64,000 nucleotides of DNA from contig OZ221973.1 in NCBI GenBank assembly GCA_965119745.1, positions 2,666,001 to 2,730,000 on the forward strand, read 5' to 3'. Numbering within the stretch: the stretch's first letter is position 1; the number at the start of each line of letters is the position of its first letter. A program made the translations under genes and the position numbers. The stretch is from CAJFUR01 sp904420575. GTDB lineage: Bacteria; Actinomycetota; Coriobacteriia; Coriobacteriales; Eggerthellaceae. Below are positions 7,939 through 14,948 of this stretch, in pieces. The notes under the pieces were generated by a model that was not told the DNA's origin, made no database searches, and saw only the letters and a program-made list of their open reading frames with translations.

Positions 7939-9303
7939 ATGACGCCCCGCTCCGAACGAGAGGCCCCTCCTTCGACGCACGCCGACGGCGTGCGCTCGAG
8001 AACCGGACGCCCTTACCTCTCCCGGCGCTCCTTCCTCGCGCTCGTCGGCACCTGTGCAGCCGCCGCGGCCTCGCCCAGCCTTCTGTCCTGCGCCGACAAA
8101 AGCAAGAACATCATCGTGATGGAATCGCCCGACAAGCAGGCGGCCGACACCATGCTCACGTTCTTCGGCTTCAAGTACGAGCCGCTCAACGTCACGGTCA
8201 TCGAGGACATCCTGCACGGCTTCATGGACGAGCATCCCGGCGTCAACGTCTCCTATGAAAGCCTCAAGAGCCGCCCCTATTTCGAAGCGCTCGACAAGCG
8301 CCTTGCCACCGGCAACGGCGACGACGTGTTCATGGTGGATCACGACGCGAACCTGGCCTATTCGCAGGCCGGCTATCTGGCCGACCTGTCGCTTCTGCCC
8401 ACCATCGGCACGTTCAAGGGGATCGCGCGCGACCAGATGTTCGCCGGCGGGTCGCTCACCTACGTGCCCACGTCCATTTCCGCCTTCGGCCTGTACTGCA
8501 ACCTGGACCTTCTGGCCGAACGCGGCGTGGCGGTGCCGCAGACCTATCCCGAGCTGCTGGCCGCCTGCGCCGCGTTCGCCGACGCCGACGTGGCGCCCAT
8601 CGTGTGCAACAACGACATATCGCTCAAGACGTTCGCCATCGCGCGGGCGCTGGGCCCGCTGTACCGGTCGGGGACCGCCGCAGACGCCATCGAGGGCTTC
8701 AACGAGCGCCCCGAGGAGCTGGCCCGCGCGCTCGCACCCGGGTTCGAAGCGGTGAAGGAGCTCGTGTCGCGCGGCTTCGTGGACGCCGCCACCGCGCTCG
8801 AGACCAAGAAGACGTCCGACGACCTGGAGCAGTTCGCCGCCGGCAAGGCGCCGTTCATGCTGACGGGCGCCTGGGCCTCGGTGCGCATGCACGAGCTGGC
8901 GCCGTCCCTCGCCTACGAAGTGCATCCCTATCCGGCGTTCGACGACGGCCATGCGCTCGTCGTCAACGTGGACACGCGCGTGAGCGTGAATTCGAACAGC
9001 CCCCAGCGCGACGTCGCAATGGAGTTCGTGACATATCTGACCAGCCAGGACGCCATCGAGCGCTTCGCGAACAGCCAGTGCTCCTTCAGCCCGCTCGACA
9101 AGGCCTTCATGCCCGACGACCAGGCCGTGCGCCCGGTGGCCGCCTGCTTCGAGGAGGACGAGGCGGTCATAGGCTCCGACGACCGGCTGCTCTACCCCAT
9201 CTGGGACCTGACCCGCCAATGCGTCGTCTCCCTGCTGGAAGGCGCCAGCGTGCAGGAAGTCGAGGACATGGTGCGGGCGGCCATGGAAGGAGCCGGCGCA
9301 TGA
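7939..9303 (+). CDS. Tat/lipoprotein-type solute-binding protein (family 1), coupled to an EAL signalling protein
   Basis: 454 residues. The N-terminus has a twin-arginine signal (SRRSFLALVG) ending in a lipobox-like LLSC, so it is probably a folded lipoprotein anchored outside the membrane. The rest matches family-1 extracellular solute-binding proteins (sugar type): a substrate-binding lobe with FMDEHPGVNVSYES and a C-terminal part with VNVDTRVSVNSNS and EFVTYLTSQDAIERF. No ABC permease or ATPase gene is nearby. Its TGA overlaps the ATG of the next gene by 4 bp (ATGA), so the two are translationally coupled. This suggests a sensory rather than uptake role. The ATG at 7939 has GCAAGGAAC upstream. 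Confidence 0.85.
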   Translation: MTPRSEREAPPSTHADGVRSRTGRPYLSRRSFLALVGTCAAAAASPSLLSCADKSKNIIVMESPDKQAADTMLTFFGFKYEPLNVTVIEDILHGFMDEHPGVNVSYESLKSRPYFEALDKRLATGNGDDVFMVDHDANLAYSQAGYLADLSLLPTIGTFKGIARDQMFAGGSLTYVPTSISAFGLYCNLDLLAERGVAVPQTYPELLAACAAFADADVAPIVCNNDISLKTFAIARALGPLYRSGTAADAIEGFNERPEELARALAPGFEAVKELVSRGFVDAATALETKKTSDDLEQFAAGKAPFMLTGAWASVRMHELAPSLAYEVHPYPAFDDGHALVVNVDTRVSVNSNSPQRDVAMEFVTYLTSQDAIERFANSQCSFSPLDKAFMPDDQAVRPVAACFEEDEAVIGSDDRLLYPIWDLTRQCVVSLLEGASVQEVEDMVRAAMEGAGA

Positions 9304-11603
9304 AGCGACGAGCGCTCCCCATGGCCCTCACCGTGGTCGTCGCTGCCGCCGTGGTCATTGGCGGGTTGACGTTCTCCCGCTTCGTGCAGGAGTCGCTCTG
9401 GCAGGAATCGGTGACCGACGTGCTCGAGGTCACCTCGCAGGGCCGCCATGCGCTCGACGCCTACCTGGGCACCGACTTCAACGCGCTCGACCTGTTCGTT
9501 GCCGAGGCGGCGCGCGTCGACGGCGCAGACGAGGCGGCCATTGGCGCCGCGATAGAGCTCTTCGACCGCGAAACGGACGATTCGACGTACCTGACGGTGG
9601 ATCTCGCGTCTGGGCGGCTGTACCGGACCGGCGACCAGGCCGCCTCGAACGTCTTGGACGAGGACCAGGTGGACGCCTTGCGCGAGATGCCCGAAAGCGG
9701 CATCCTGCAGCCGTTCCTGGACGAGGTGACCGGCGTGAACTCCATCGCCGTCTACAAGAAGTTCACGTTCGCCGACGGCACGCAGGCGTTCGCCCGCAAG
9801 GCGCGGCCCGTGTCGACGCTCGTCGACGAGTTCTCGCTTTCCTTCTACGATAACACCGGCTTTTCCTACGTGGTCAACGCCCAGGGCGACGTGCTCGTCC
9901 GCTCGATGCATTCCGCCAGCAACCGCACCTTCGCCAACATATTCGACATCGTCGACGCGCAAGGCAACGACGAGGGCGTCGTCGCGTCCTTCGAGGCGTC
10001 GCTCGCCAAGGGGCAGAGCGGCATCGCCCTGTTCGCGTACGGCGGCGAGCAGTACCTGTTCTGCTACACGCCGATGGAGAGCGCCGAGGGCTGGAGCCTG
10101 GTGTCCATCATCCCCAACGCGGTCATCACGGAGCAGGCGGACGCCGTCCTGCGCGCCACGGCGGCCCTGTGCACGGTCATAGCCATAGGGCTTCTGGCCG
10201 TGCTGCTGGCCTTCTGGCTGACCGGGCGCGCCCATCACCGCGAAATCGAGCGCATGGCCTATTACGACAGCCTGACGGGCCTGTACAGCTCGGACAAGTT
10301 CAAGATAGAAGGGAACGCCCTGCTGGCGGCCGCCCTCGAAGGCCTTTCCACCAACGAGTCCCGCAGCGGCGGCAAGGGCGGCCAGGAAGGCGACCGGGCG
10401 CCGGCGGCCGAAGGCGCGCAGGGCGGCGTGGCGGTGGCCTACTTCAACATCTCCGACTTCAAGCTCATCAACGACGTGGACGGCTACCAGCGCGGCGACG
10501 AGATCCTCACGTCGCTCGGCGAGGTGCTGGCCGACGTCGCACGGCCAGGCGGCATTGCCAGCAGGCTTTCCGCCGACCACTTCCTGCTGGCGTTCCCCTA
10601 CCGCGACGCGCAGGAGGCCGTGGCGCGCTGCCAGGCCGTGGTGGACCGCGCGCACCGGCTCACGGCCGCCGGCAAGCAGCTTTCGCTGCATGCCGGCCTG
10701 TGCTGCTCGGAAGACGCGCCCGACGCCACGGACGTGAACGAGCTCACGGACCGCGCCCGCATCGCCAAGACCGAAGGCCGCCACGCAGGCAAGGAGCTCC
10801 TTCGGTTCAGCCACACGATGCGCGACCAGCTGTTGCGCCGGGCGGATTTGGAGCGCTCCATGGAATCGGCGCTCGAGGACGAAGAGTTCTTCGTGGTCAT
10901 CCAGCCCAAGTACAGCCCGGACGGCCAGCGCGTGCTGGGCGGCGAGGCGCTCGTGCGCTGGAGGCGCCCCGGCGAAGGGATGGTGAGCCCCGGCGAGTTC
11001 GTGCCGCTGTTCGAGCAGAACGGGTTCATCATCAGGCTGGACGAGTTCGTGTTCGAACGCACCTGCCGCTACCTGCGCGAAAGGCTGGACGCGGGCGAGC
11101 CCGTGGTGCCCGTGTCGGCCAACGTGTCCCGCCTGCACCTGCACCGCCCCGACTTCGTGGAAACCTACGCGCGCATCAAGGACCGCTACCGCATCCCCGA
11201 CGGCATGGCCGAGCTGGAAGTGACGGAAAGCATCGTGCTGGAAGACCTGGGCAATGCCCGGCGGGTCATCGCCGCCCTGCAGGCACGCGGCTTCAGCTGC
11301 TCCATCGACGACTTCGGGTCGGGAGAGTCGTCGCTCAACGCCTTGAAGGACCTGCCGGTGGACGTGCTCAAGCTCGACCGGGCGTTCCTGTTCGGCCACG
11401 ACCAGTCCCTCAAGGAGGACGTGGTGGTGCGCACCGTCATCGACATGGCAGGCAGGCTGCAGATGAAGACCGTCATGGAAGGCGTGGAGACCCCCGAGCA
11501 GCTGGCGTTCCTGCAGACCACGGCCTGCGACATGATACAAGGCTTCGTGTTTTCGCGCCCCGTGTCTCCGGAAGCCTTCTTCCGCCTGGTCGACGGGGCA
11601 TGA
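9300..11603 (+). CDS. Membrane c-di-GMP phosphodiesterase with sensor domain, degenerate GGDEF and intact EAL
   Basis: 767 residues. A TM helix (~8-28) is followed by an extracellular dCache-like sensor (~35-275), a second TM (~285-310), GGDEF (~320-490) and EAL (~510-767). The GGDEF signature site reads RLSADHF, so cyclase activity is unlikely, though YDSLTGL is kept. The EAL domain has EALVRW, the Asn in SANVSRL, the Glu in ELEVTES, DDFGSG, the Lys in LKLD and EGVETPEQ, all expected of an active phosphodiesterase. It overlaps the solute-binding gene by 4 bp; the pair resembles the NspS-MbaA plan in which a binding protein reports ligand to a c-di-GMP enzyme. A terminator follows. Confidence 0.9.
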   Translation: MKRRALPMALTVVVAAAVVIGGLTFSRFVQESLWQESVTDVLEVTSQGRHALDAYLGTDFNALDLFVAEAARVDGADEAAIGAAIELFDRETDDSTYLTVDLASGRLYRTGDQAASNVLDEDQVDALREMPESGILQPFLDEVTGVNSIAVYKKFTFADGTQAFARKARPVSTLVDEFSLSFYDNTGFSYVVNAQGDVLVRSMHSASNRTFANIFDIVDAQGNDEGVVASFEASLAKGQSGIALFAYGGEQYLFCYTPMESAEGWSLVSIIPNAVITEQADAVLRATAALCTVIAIGLLAVLLAFWLTGRAHHREIERMAYYDSLTGLYSSDKFKIEGNALLAAALEGLSTNESRSGGKGGQEGDRAPAAEGAQGGVAVAYFNISDFKLINDVDGYQRGDEILTSLGEVLADVARPGGIASRLSADHFLLAFPYRDAQEAVARCQAVVDRAHRLTAAGKQLSLHAGLCCSEDAPDATDVNELTDRARIAKTEGRHAGKELLRFSHTMRDQLLRRADLERSMESALEDEEFFVVIQPKYSPDGQRVLGGEALVRWRRPGEGMVSPGEFVPLFEQNGFIIRLDEFVFERTCRYLRERLDAGEPVVPVSANVSRLHLHRPDFVETYARIKDRYRIPDGMAELEVTESIVLEDLGNARRVIAALQARGFSCSIDDFGSGESSLNALKDLPVDVLKLDRAFLFGHDQSLKEDVVVRTVIDMAGRLQMKTVMEGVETPEQLAFLQTTACDMIQGFVFSRPVSPEAFFRLVDGA

Positions 11604-11633
11604 CCCCGACGCCCGCGCATTCGCCCGAACGAC

Positions 11634-11669
11634 AGGCCGCCCGCGTCCCCGAAAGGATGCGGGCGGCCT
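11634..11669. terminator. Bidirectional hairpin between the EAL gene and trxA
   Basis: Arms 11634-11648 and 11655-11669 pair over 15 bp with a single G-T wobble (GGCCGCCCGC core), loop of 6. It lies between convergent genes and can serve both. No long T-run follows. Confidence 0.7.
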
Positions 11670-11694
11670 CGTGCGTGCCTGGTTTCCGGACGGC

Positions 11695-12003
11695 CTACGC
11701 CAGCAGGGCCAGGATGTTCTGCTTCGGCTGGGCGCCGACGGCCTGCTTCTTCACCTGGCCACCCTCGAACACCATGAGCGTCGGCACGCTCATGACGCCG
11801 TAGCGCGAGGCGATGTCGGGACTCTGGTCGATGTCGAGCTTGTAGACGGCGGCCTTGCCGGCCACCTCTCCCGCCACTTCGTCGAGCGTGGGCGCCAGCA
11901 TCTTGCACGGCCCGCACCACGTGGCGAAGAAGTCCACGAGCACCGGCCCTTGGGCGTCCAGCACCTTGGACTGGAAATCAGCCGAAGAAATGACTTCACT
12001 CAT
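11695..12003 (-). CDS. trxA: Thioredoxin
   Basis: 102 residues, a normal thioredoxin length. The redox site is WCGPCK in VDFFATWCGPCKMLAP near residue 30, with the cis-proline in SVPTLMVF. It supplies electrons to disulfide enzymes, including MsrA encoded at 7163. ATG 12003 is used: AAAGGAGG lies directly upstream and the longer frame adds only a non-conserved basic stretch. A TACAAT box at 12112-12117 (minus strand) could be its -10, giving a leader of about 100 nt. Confidence 0.96.
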   Translation of the reverse strand: MSEVISSADFQSKVLDAQGPVLVDFFATWCGPCKMLAPTLDEVAGEVAGKAAVYKLDIDQSPDIASRYGVMSVPTLMVFEGGQVKKQAVGAQPKQNILALLA

Positions 12004-12230
12004 GTGCGCCTCCTTTGTCTGCGGGCGCGGCGCGCCCGCCCTGTGCGGCCGGCAGCGCCGCCGCATGGCACCGAGGCGCTTGCGCGTCCCGGCCTCGTTC
12101 GTTGCCCGTCCATTGTAGCCCGACTTCACCTGACCATCCACCTCATGTTACCGGATGGGAGCCGAACGTTGTAATTGCCGCCATATGCGGTAGGAGAACG
12201 GTATAATGGCCTAGACAGAGAGGAAGCGCC

Positions 12231-13187
12231 ATGAACGCACAGGACAGCCCCGCCGCAGCCGAAGTCCCCGACACGCCCGCAACGCCCCCATCCGAGGCCG
12301 CCCGCGAGCTCCACCAGCCCGCCTGGCGCGGGCATGCCACCACGCATGCGAACCTGGTGCTGGAAGGCGGTGCCATGCGCGGCCAGTTCACGGCGGGCGT
12401 GCTGGACTTCTTCATGGACAAGAAGCTGTTCTGCGAACGCGTCATCGGCGTGTCGGCGGGGGCACTCTGCGGATACAACTACGTGGCCGGCGAAGACGGC
12501 CGCACCTGCTACCTGAACACCAAGTACTGCACCGACTGGCGCTACCTGTCCATGCAAAGCTTCGTGCGCACGGGAAACGCCTGCGGGCGCGAGTTCGCGT
12601 TCGACGAGATTCCCAATCGGCTGGAGCCGTTCAACTACGCCGCGTTCGACGAGTCGCCCATGCGCCTGGTCACGGTGGCGAGCAACCTGGTCACCGGCGA
12701 GGCCGACTACCACGAGTTCGCGGATTCCCTGGCCGACCTTCCCTACCTCATCGCCTCTTCGTCCATGCCGCTGGTCAGCCGCACGGTGGAGGTGGATGGG
12801 AAGCTGCTTTTGGACGGCGGCACCTGCGACAGCGTGCCTTTGACGTATTCCCTGCTCACAGGCGCGCGCAAACACATCGTCGTGCTCACCCAGGCGGCCG
12901 ACTACGTGAAGGGCCCCAACAAGCTCATGGCCCTGCTGCGGCAGCGCTACCACGACTACCCCTACTACCTCGAGCGTCTGCACCTGCGCCACTACGAATA
13001 CAACCGCCTCTACCGCGCCCTTCCGCGCCTGCACGACGAAGGCCGCATCTTCGTCCTCCGCCCGCCCGAGCCCGTGACCGTGTCCAGCATGGAGAAGGAC
13101 GCCGACAAGCTGTTCGCGCTCTACGAGCAGGGCTACGCCACGGCAGCGCTCTCGTGGGACGCGCTCGTGCGCTACCTTGAGGCCTAG
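12231..13187 (+). CDS. Patatin-like phospholipase
   Basis: 318 residues. After a ~40-residue Pro/Ala-rich start the patatin fold begins with LVLEGGAMRGQFTAGVLDFF (oxyanion Gly-rich loop). It continues with the nucleophile elbow GVSAGAL and the catalytic Asp in LLDGGTCDSVP. It is expected to be a cytoplasmic or membrane-associated lipid acyl hydrolase of the YjjU/RssA kind; substrate unknown. AGAGGAAG precedes the ATG and a TATAAT box lies at 12202-12207, 24 bp before it. A second paralogous patatin protein is encoded at 61476-62327. Confidence 0.9.
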   Translation: MNAQDSPAAAEVPDTPATPPSEAARELHQPAWRGHATTHANLVLEGGAMRGQFTAGVLDFFMDKKLFCERVIGVSAGALCGYNYVAGEDGRTCYLNTKYCTDWRYLSMQSFVRTGNACGREFAFDEIPNRLEPFNYAAFDESPMRLVTVASNLVTGEADYHEFADSLADLPYLIASSSMPLVSRTVEVDGKLLLDGGTCDSVPLTYSLLTGARKHIVVLTQAADYVKGPNKLMALLRQRYHDYPYYLERLHLRHYEYNRLYRALPRLHDEGRIFVLRPPEPVTVSSMEKDADKLFALYEQGYATAALSWDALVRYLEA

Positions 13188-13193
13188 GCGCGG

Positions 13194-13517
13194 CTAGACC
13201 TGCGTCAGCGTCACGGCGGTGCCCGAGGCGCTCACCATGAGCATGTTGCCCTGGCCGAGCACTTCGTAGTCGACGTCCACGCCTATCACGGCGTGGGCCC
13301 CCAGCGCGGCGGCCCGCTGTTCCAACTCGGCCAAGGCCTCGGTGCGCGCCTGCTGCAGCTCTTCCTCGTACCCCTGGCTGCGGCCACCCACGATGTTGCG
13401 GATGCCGGCGCCGAAGTCGCGCAGGAAGTTGATGCCGGTGATGACTTCCCCGAACACGATGCCGTAGTACCCGGCGACCTTGTAGCCCTCGACGGAAGGC
13501 GTGGTGGTGACGATCAT
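13194..13517 (-). CDS. YbjQ/UPF0145-family protein
   Basis: 107 residues, full length for UPF0145. Family features are the start IVTTTPSVEGYKVAGYYGIV, the region GVDVDYEVLGQGNMLMVSASGTAV at the end, and predicted assembly into a ring-shaped pentamer. Biological role is unknown; some members are annotated as heavy-metal binding on weak grounds. AAAGGAGC precedes the ATG. Convergent with the patatin gene, whose stop lies 6 bp away. Confidence 0.88.
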   Translation of the reverse strand: MIVTTTPSVEGYKVAGYYGIVFGEVITGINFLRDFGAGIRNIVGGRSQGYEEELQQARTEALAELEQRAAALGAHAVIGVDVDYEVLGQGNMLMVSASGTAVTLTQV

Positions 13518-13659
13518 GGTTGCTCCTTTCTTCGCACGGACGTTGTCGAAAGAAGGATACCACGCCGGCGGCCGCGAACGCAGGGAGAGGCGCTGATCGG
13601 ACGCATGGCGGCCGCCCGCCGCGTGTCGTGCGTCCGCGAACGTCGGGAGAGGCGTCCCT

Positions 13660-14601
13660 CTAGAACAGCCTCTCCGCCGCCTTTGGCAGAAGATGCAGGG
13701 AGCGCTCCGCCACCGTGTCCCCCGGGCGCACCTCGTCGCAGAGCATCGGGGCTTCTGGGTCGTACCGCGAAAGCCGCCAAGGCGCGCCTCCGTTCGCGCC
13801 GGGGTTCGCGTAGCAGTAAACGCAGCCGTTCGCGCACGTGTCGTAGGAACCCACGTCCACGCTCGGCGCACAGCGGCAGGCGCCCTGCCGCCGTGAGCCC
13901 CGCCCGCGAGCCGCCACGACACCCGCCACCTGCTCGACGTGCGCGGCGTCGATGCAGCCTTCGCCCGCAAGCCCGGCTTCGTCGAGCGCCGGGTCGCCAC
14001 ACCCGCCCACCTCGATGCCGAACCCTGCGGCGATCTCCGCCAGACGCTGCGCGAGCGCCCGCTTCTCCGCGTCAGGCACGCCCGACAGCCCGAGCGCCTC
14101 CATGCGCGGGGCGATCTTCCGATACACGTCCAGAAAGCTCAGCCGGCAGCGGCGGGTCGACCCCTCGAGCGTGCGCGCGAACGTCTCGAAGTAGCGCAAA
14201 TGGTGTTCCACGTCGTAGGAACCGCCCAGCAGGATGGGGCTGTAGCGCCACACCACGCGCTCGGGTCCGAGAACGTGGGCAAGCTCCTGGAACACCTCGA
14301 CGAGCCGCGCCTTGCGCGGGAGCCCCGCCTCGACGTCGGCACCGTACGCGTTGAGCGTGAACTGCACGAAGTACGGACAGGGGACCGCGCGTTCGAGGCG
14401 GCTGCGCAGGGCAAGCAGGGGACGTGGGTCCTTGGTCCAGAAGGCGATGCAGTCCACCGAGTCCGCATCGAGCGGCACCCGGCTCACCAGGTCGCGCCGC
14501 ACGGGATTGCGCACGAGCACGTATCCGGCCTCGAGCCGGTTCACGAACCAGTCCATGAAGAACCGCGGCACGTCCGTCCGCCGGGATGCGCTGACGATCA
14601 C
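13660..14601 (-). CDS. DUF1848-family protein with a C-terminal cysteine cluster
   Basis: 313 residues. DUF1848 proteins begin IVSASRRTDVPRFFMDWF, as here, and contain VDCIAFWTKDPRPL and a distant radical-SAM-like TIM-barrel pattern. The C-terminal CANGCVYCYANPG is a CX3CX2C arrangement that could bind a [4Fe-4S] cluster, and CRCAPSVDVGSYDTC lies just before it. Function is unknown. The start is GTG 14601, with AAGGAGGGTG just upstream. Its promoter lies at 14697-14725 and the leader is almost all purine. Confidence 0.85.
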   Translation of the reverse strand: MIVSASRRTDVPRFFMDWFVNRLEAGYVLVRNPVRRDLVSRVPLDADSVDCIAFWTKDPRPLLALRSRLERAVPCPYFVQFTLNAYGADVEAGLPRKARLVEVFQELAHVLGPERVVWRYSPILLGGSYDVEHHLRYFETFARTLEGSTRRCRLSFLDVYRKIAPRMEALGLSGVPDAEKRALAQRLAEIAAGFGIEVGGCGDPALDEAGLAGEGCIDAAHVEQVAGVVAARGRGSRRQGACRCAPSVDVGSYDTCANGCVYCYANPGANGGAPWRLSRYDPEAPMLCDEVRPGDTVAERSLHLLPKAAERLF

Positions 14602-14696
14602 CTACACCCTCCTTCCTCCATCGAAACAGGCCGTTACGACGTCTCCGTCTCTCCCTTCCCCTTCCTTTTCCCGATTCCCTTTCCGTTTCCCTTTGA

Positions 14697-14725
14697 AATA
14701 TAGCATACATCCGTTCGTTTTTCAA
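14697..14725 (-). promoter_or_regulatory. Sigma-70-type promoter of the DUF1848 gene
   Basis: On the minus strand TTGAAA (14720-14725), 17 bp, then TATATT (14697-14702) preceded by an extended -10 TG. Predicted start of RNA is about 14690, leaving a ~90-nt leader rich in G and A (14635-14690). Confidence 0.65.
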
Positions 14726-14800
14726 GCCATAACAGGAAGAACATGCGCGGCGCATCCATGGAAGAGACGGCCGCCAAACGCCTGGCGTCCCCGCTGCGCA

Positions 14801-14884
14801 CCCACGCCTTCAAGGCCCGTCGCCACAGGGAAGGCCTCTCATGCAGAAGGCGTGGGACGGCTTCTGCGCCGGCGGGAAAGCCGG
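14801..14884 (+). other. Possible structured leader of the antiporter gene
   Basis: A perfect 11-bp inverted repeat has arms 14801-14811 (CCCACGCCTTC) and 14846-14856, with a smaller AAGGCC/GGCCT stem inside its loop. A competing stem pairs CAGAAG (14844-14849) with CTTCTG (14861-14866). A third stem is CCGGC/GCCGG at 14869-14884. Mutually exclusive stems 65-150 nt before an ion-antiporter start suggest an RNA switch, but no known riboswitch consensus is recognised. A TAGAAT at 14895-14900 could instead be a -10 box, in which case the stems would lie upstream of the RNA. Confidence 0.3.
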
Positions 14885-14948
14885 GCAAAAGGTGTAGAAT
14901 GGCACCGTTCACCAGCATCGACGCGCAGAAGCACCGAAAGGCCCCTCC

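Noticed and set aside
9300..11603. Active diguanylate cyclase
   Set aside because: The GGDEF position reads SADHF, so only the EAL activity is supported.
14801..14948. c-di-AMP (ydaO) or Na+ riboswitch before the antiporter
   Set aside because: The conserved sequence blocks of these classes are not visible; only generic stems are seen.
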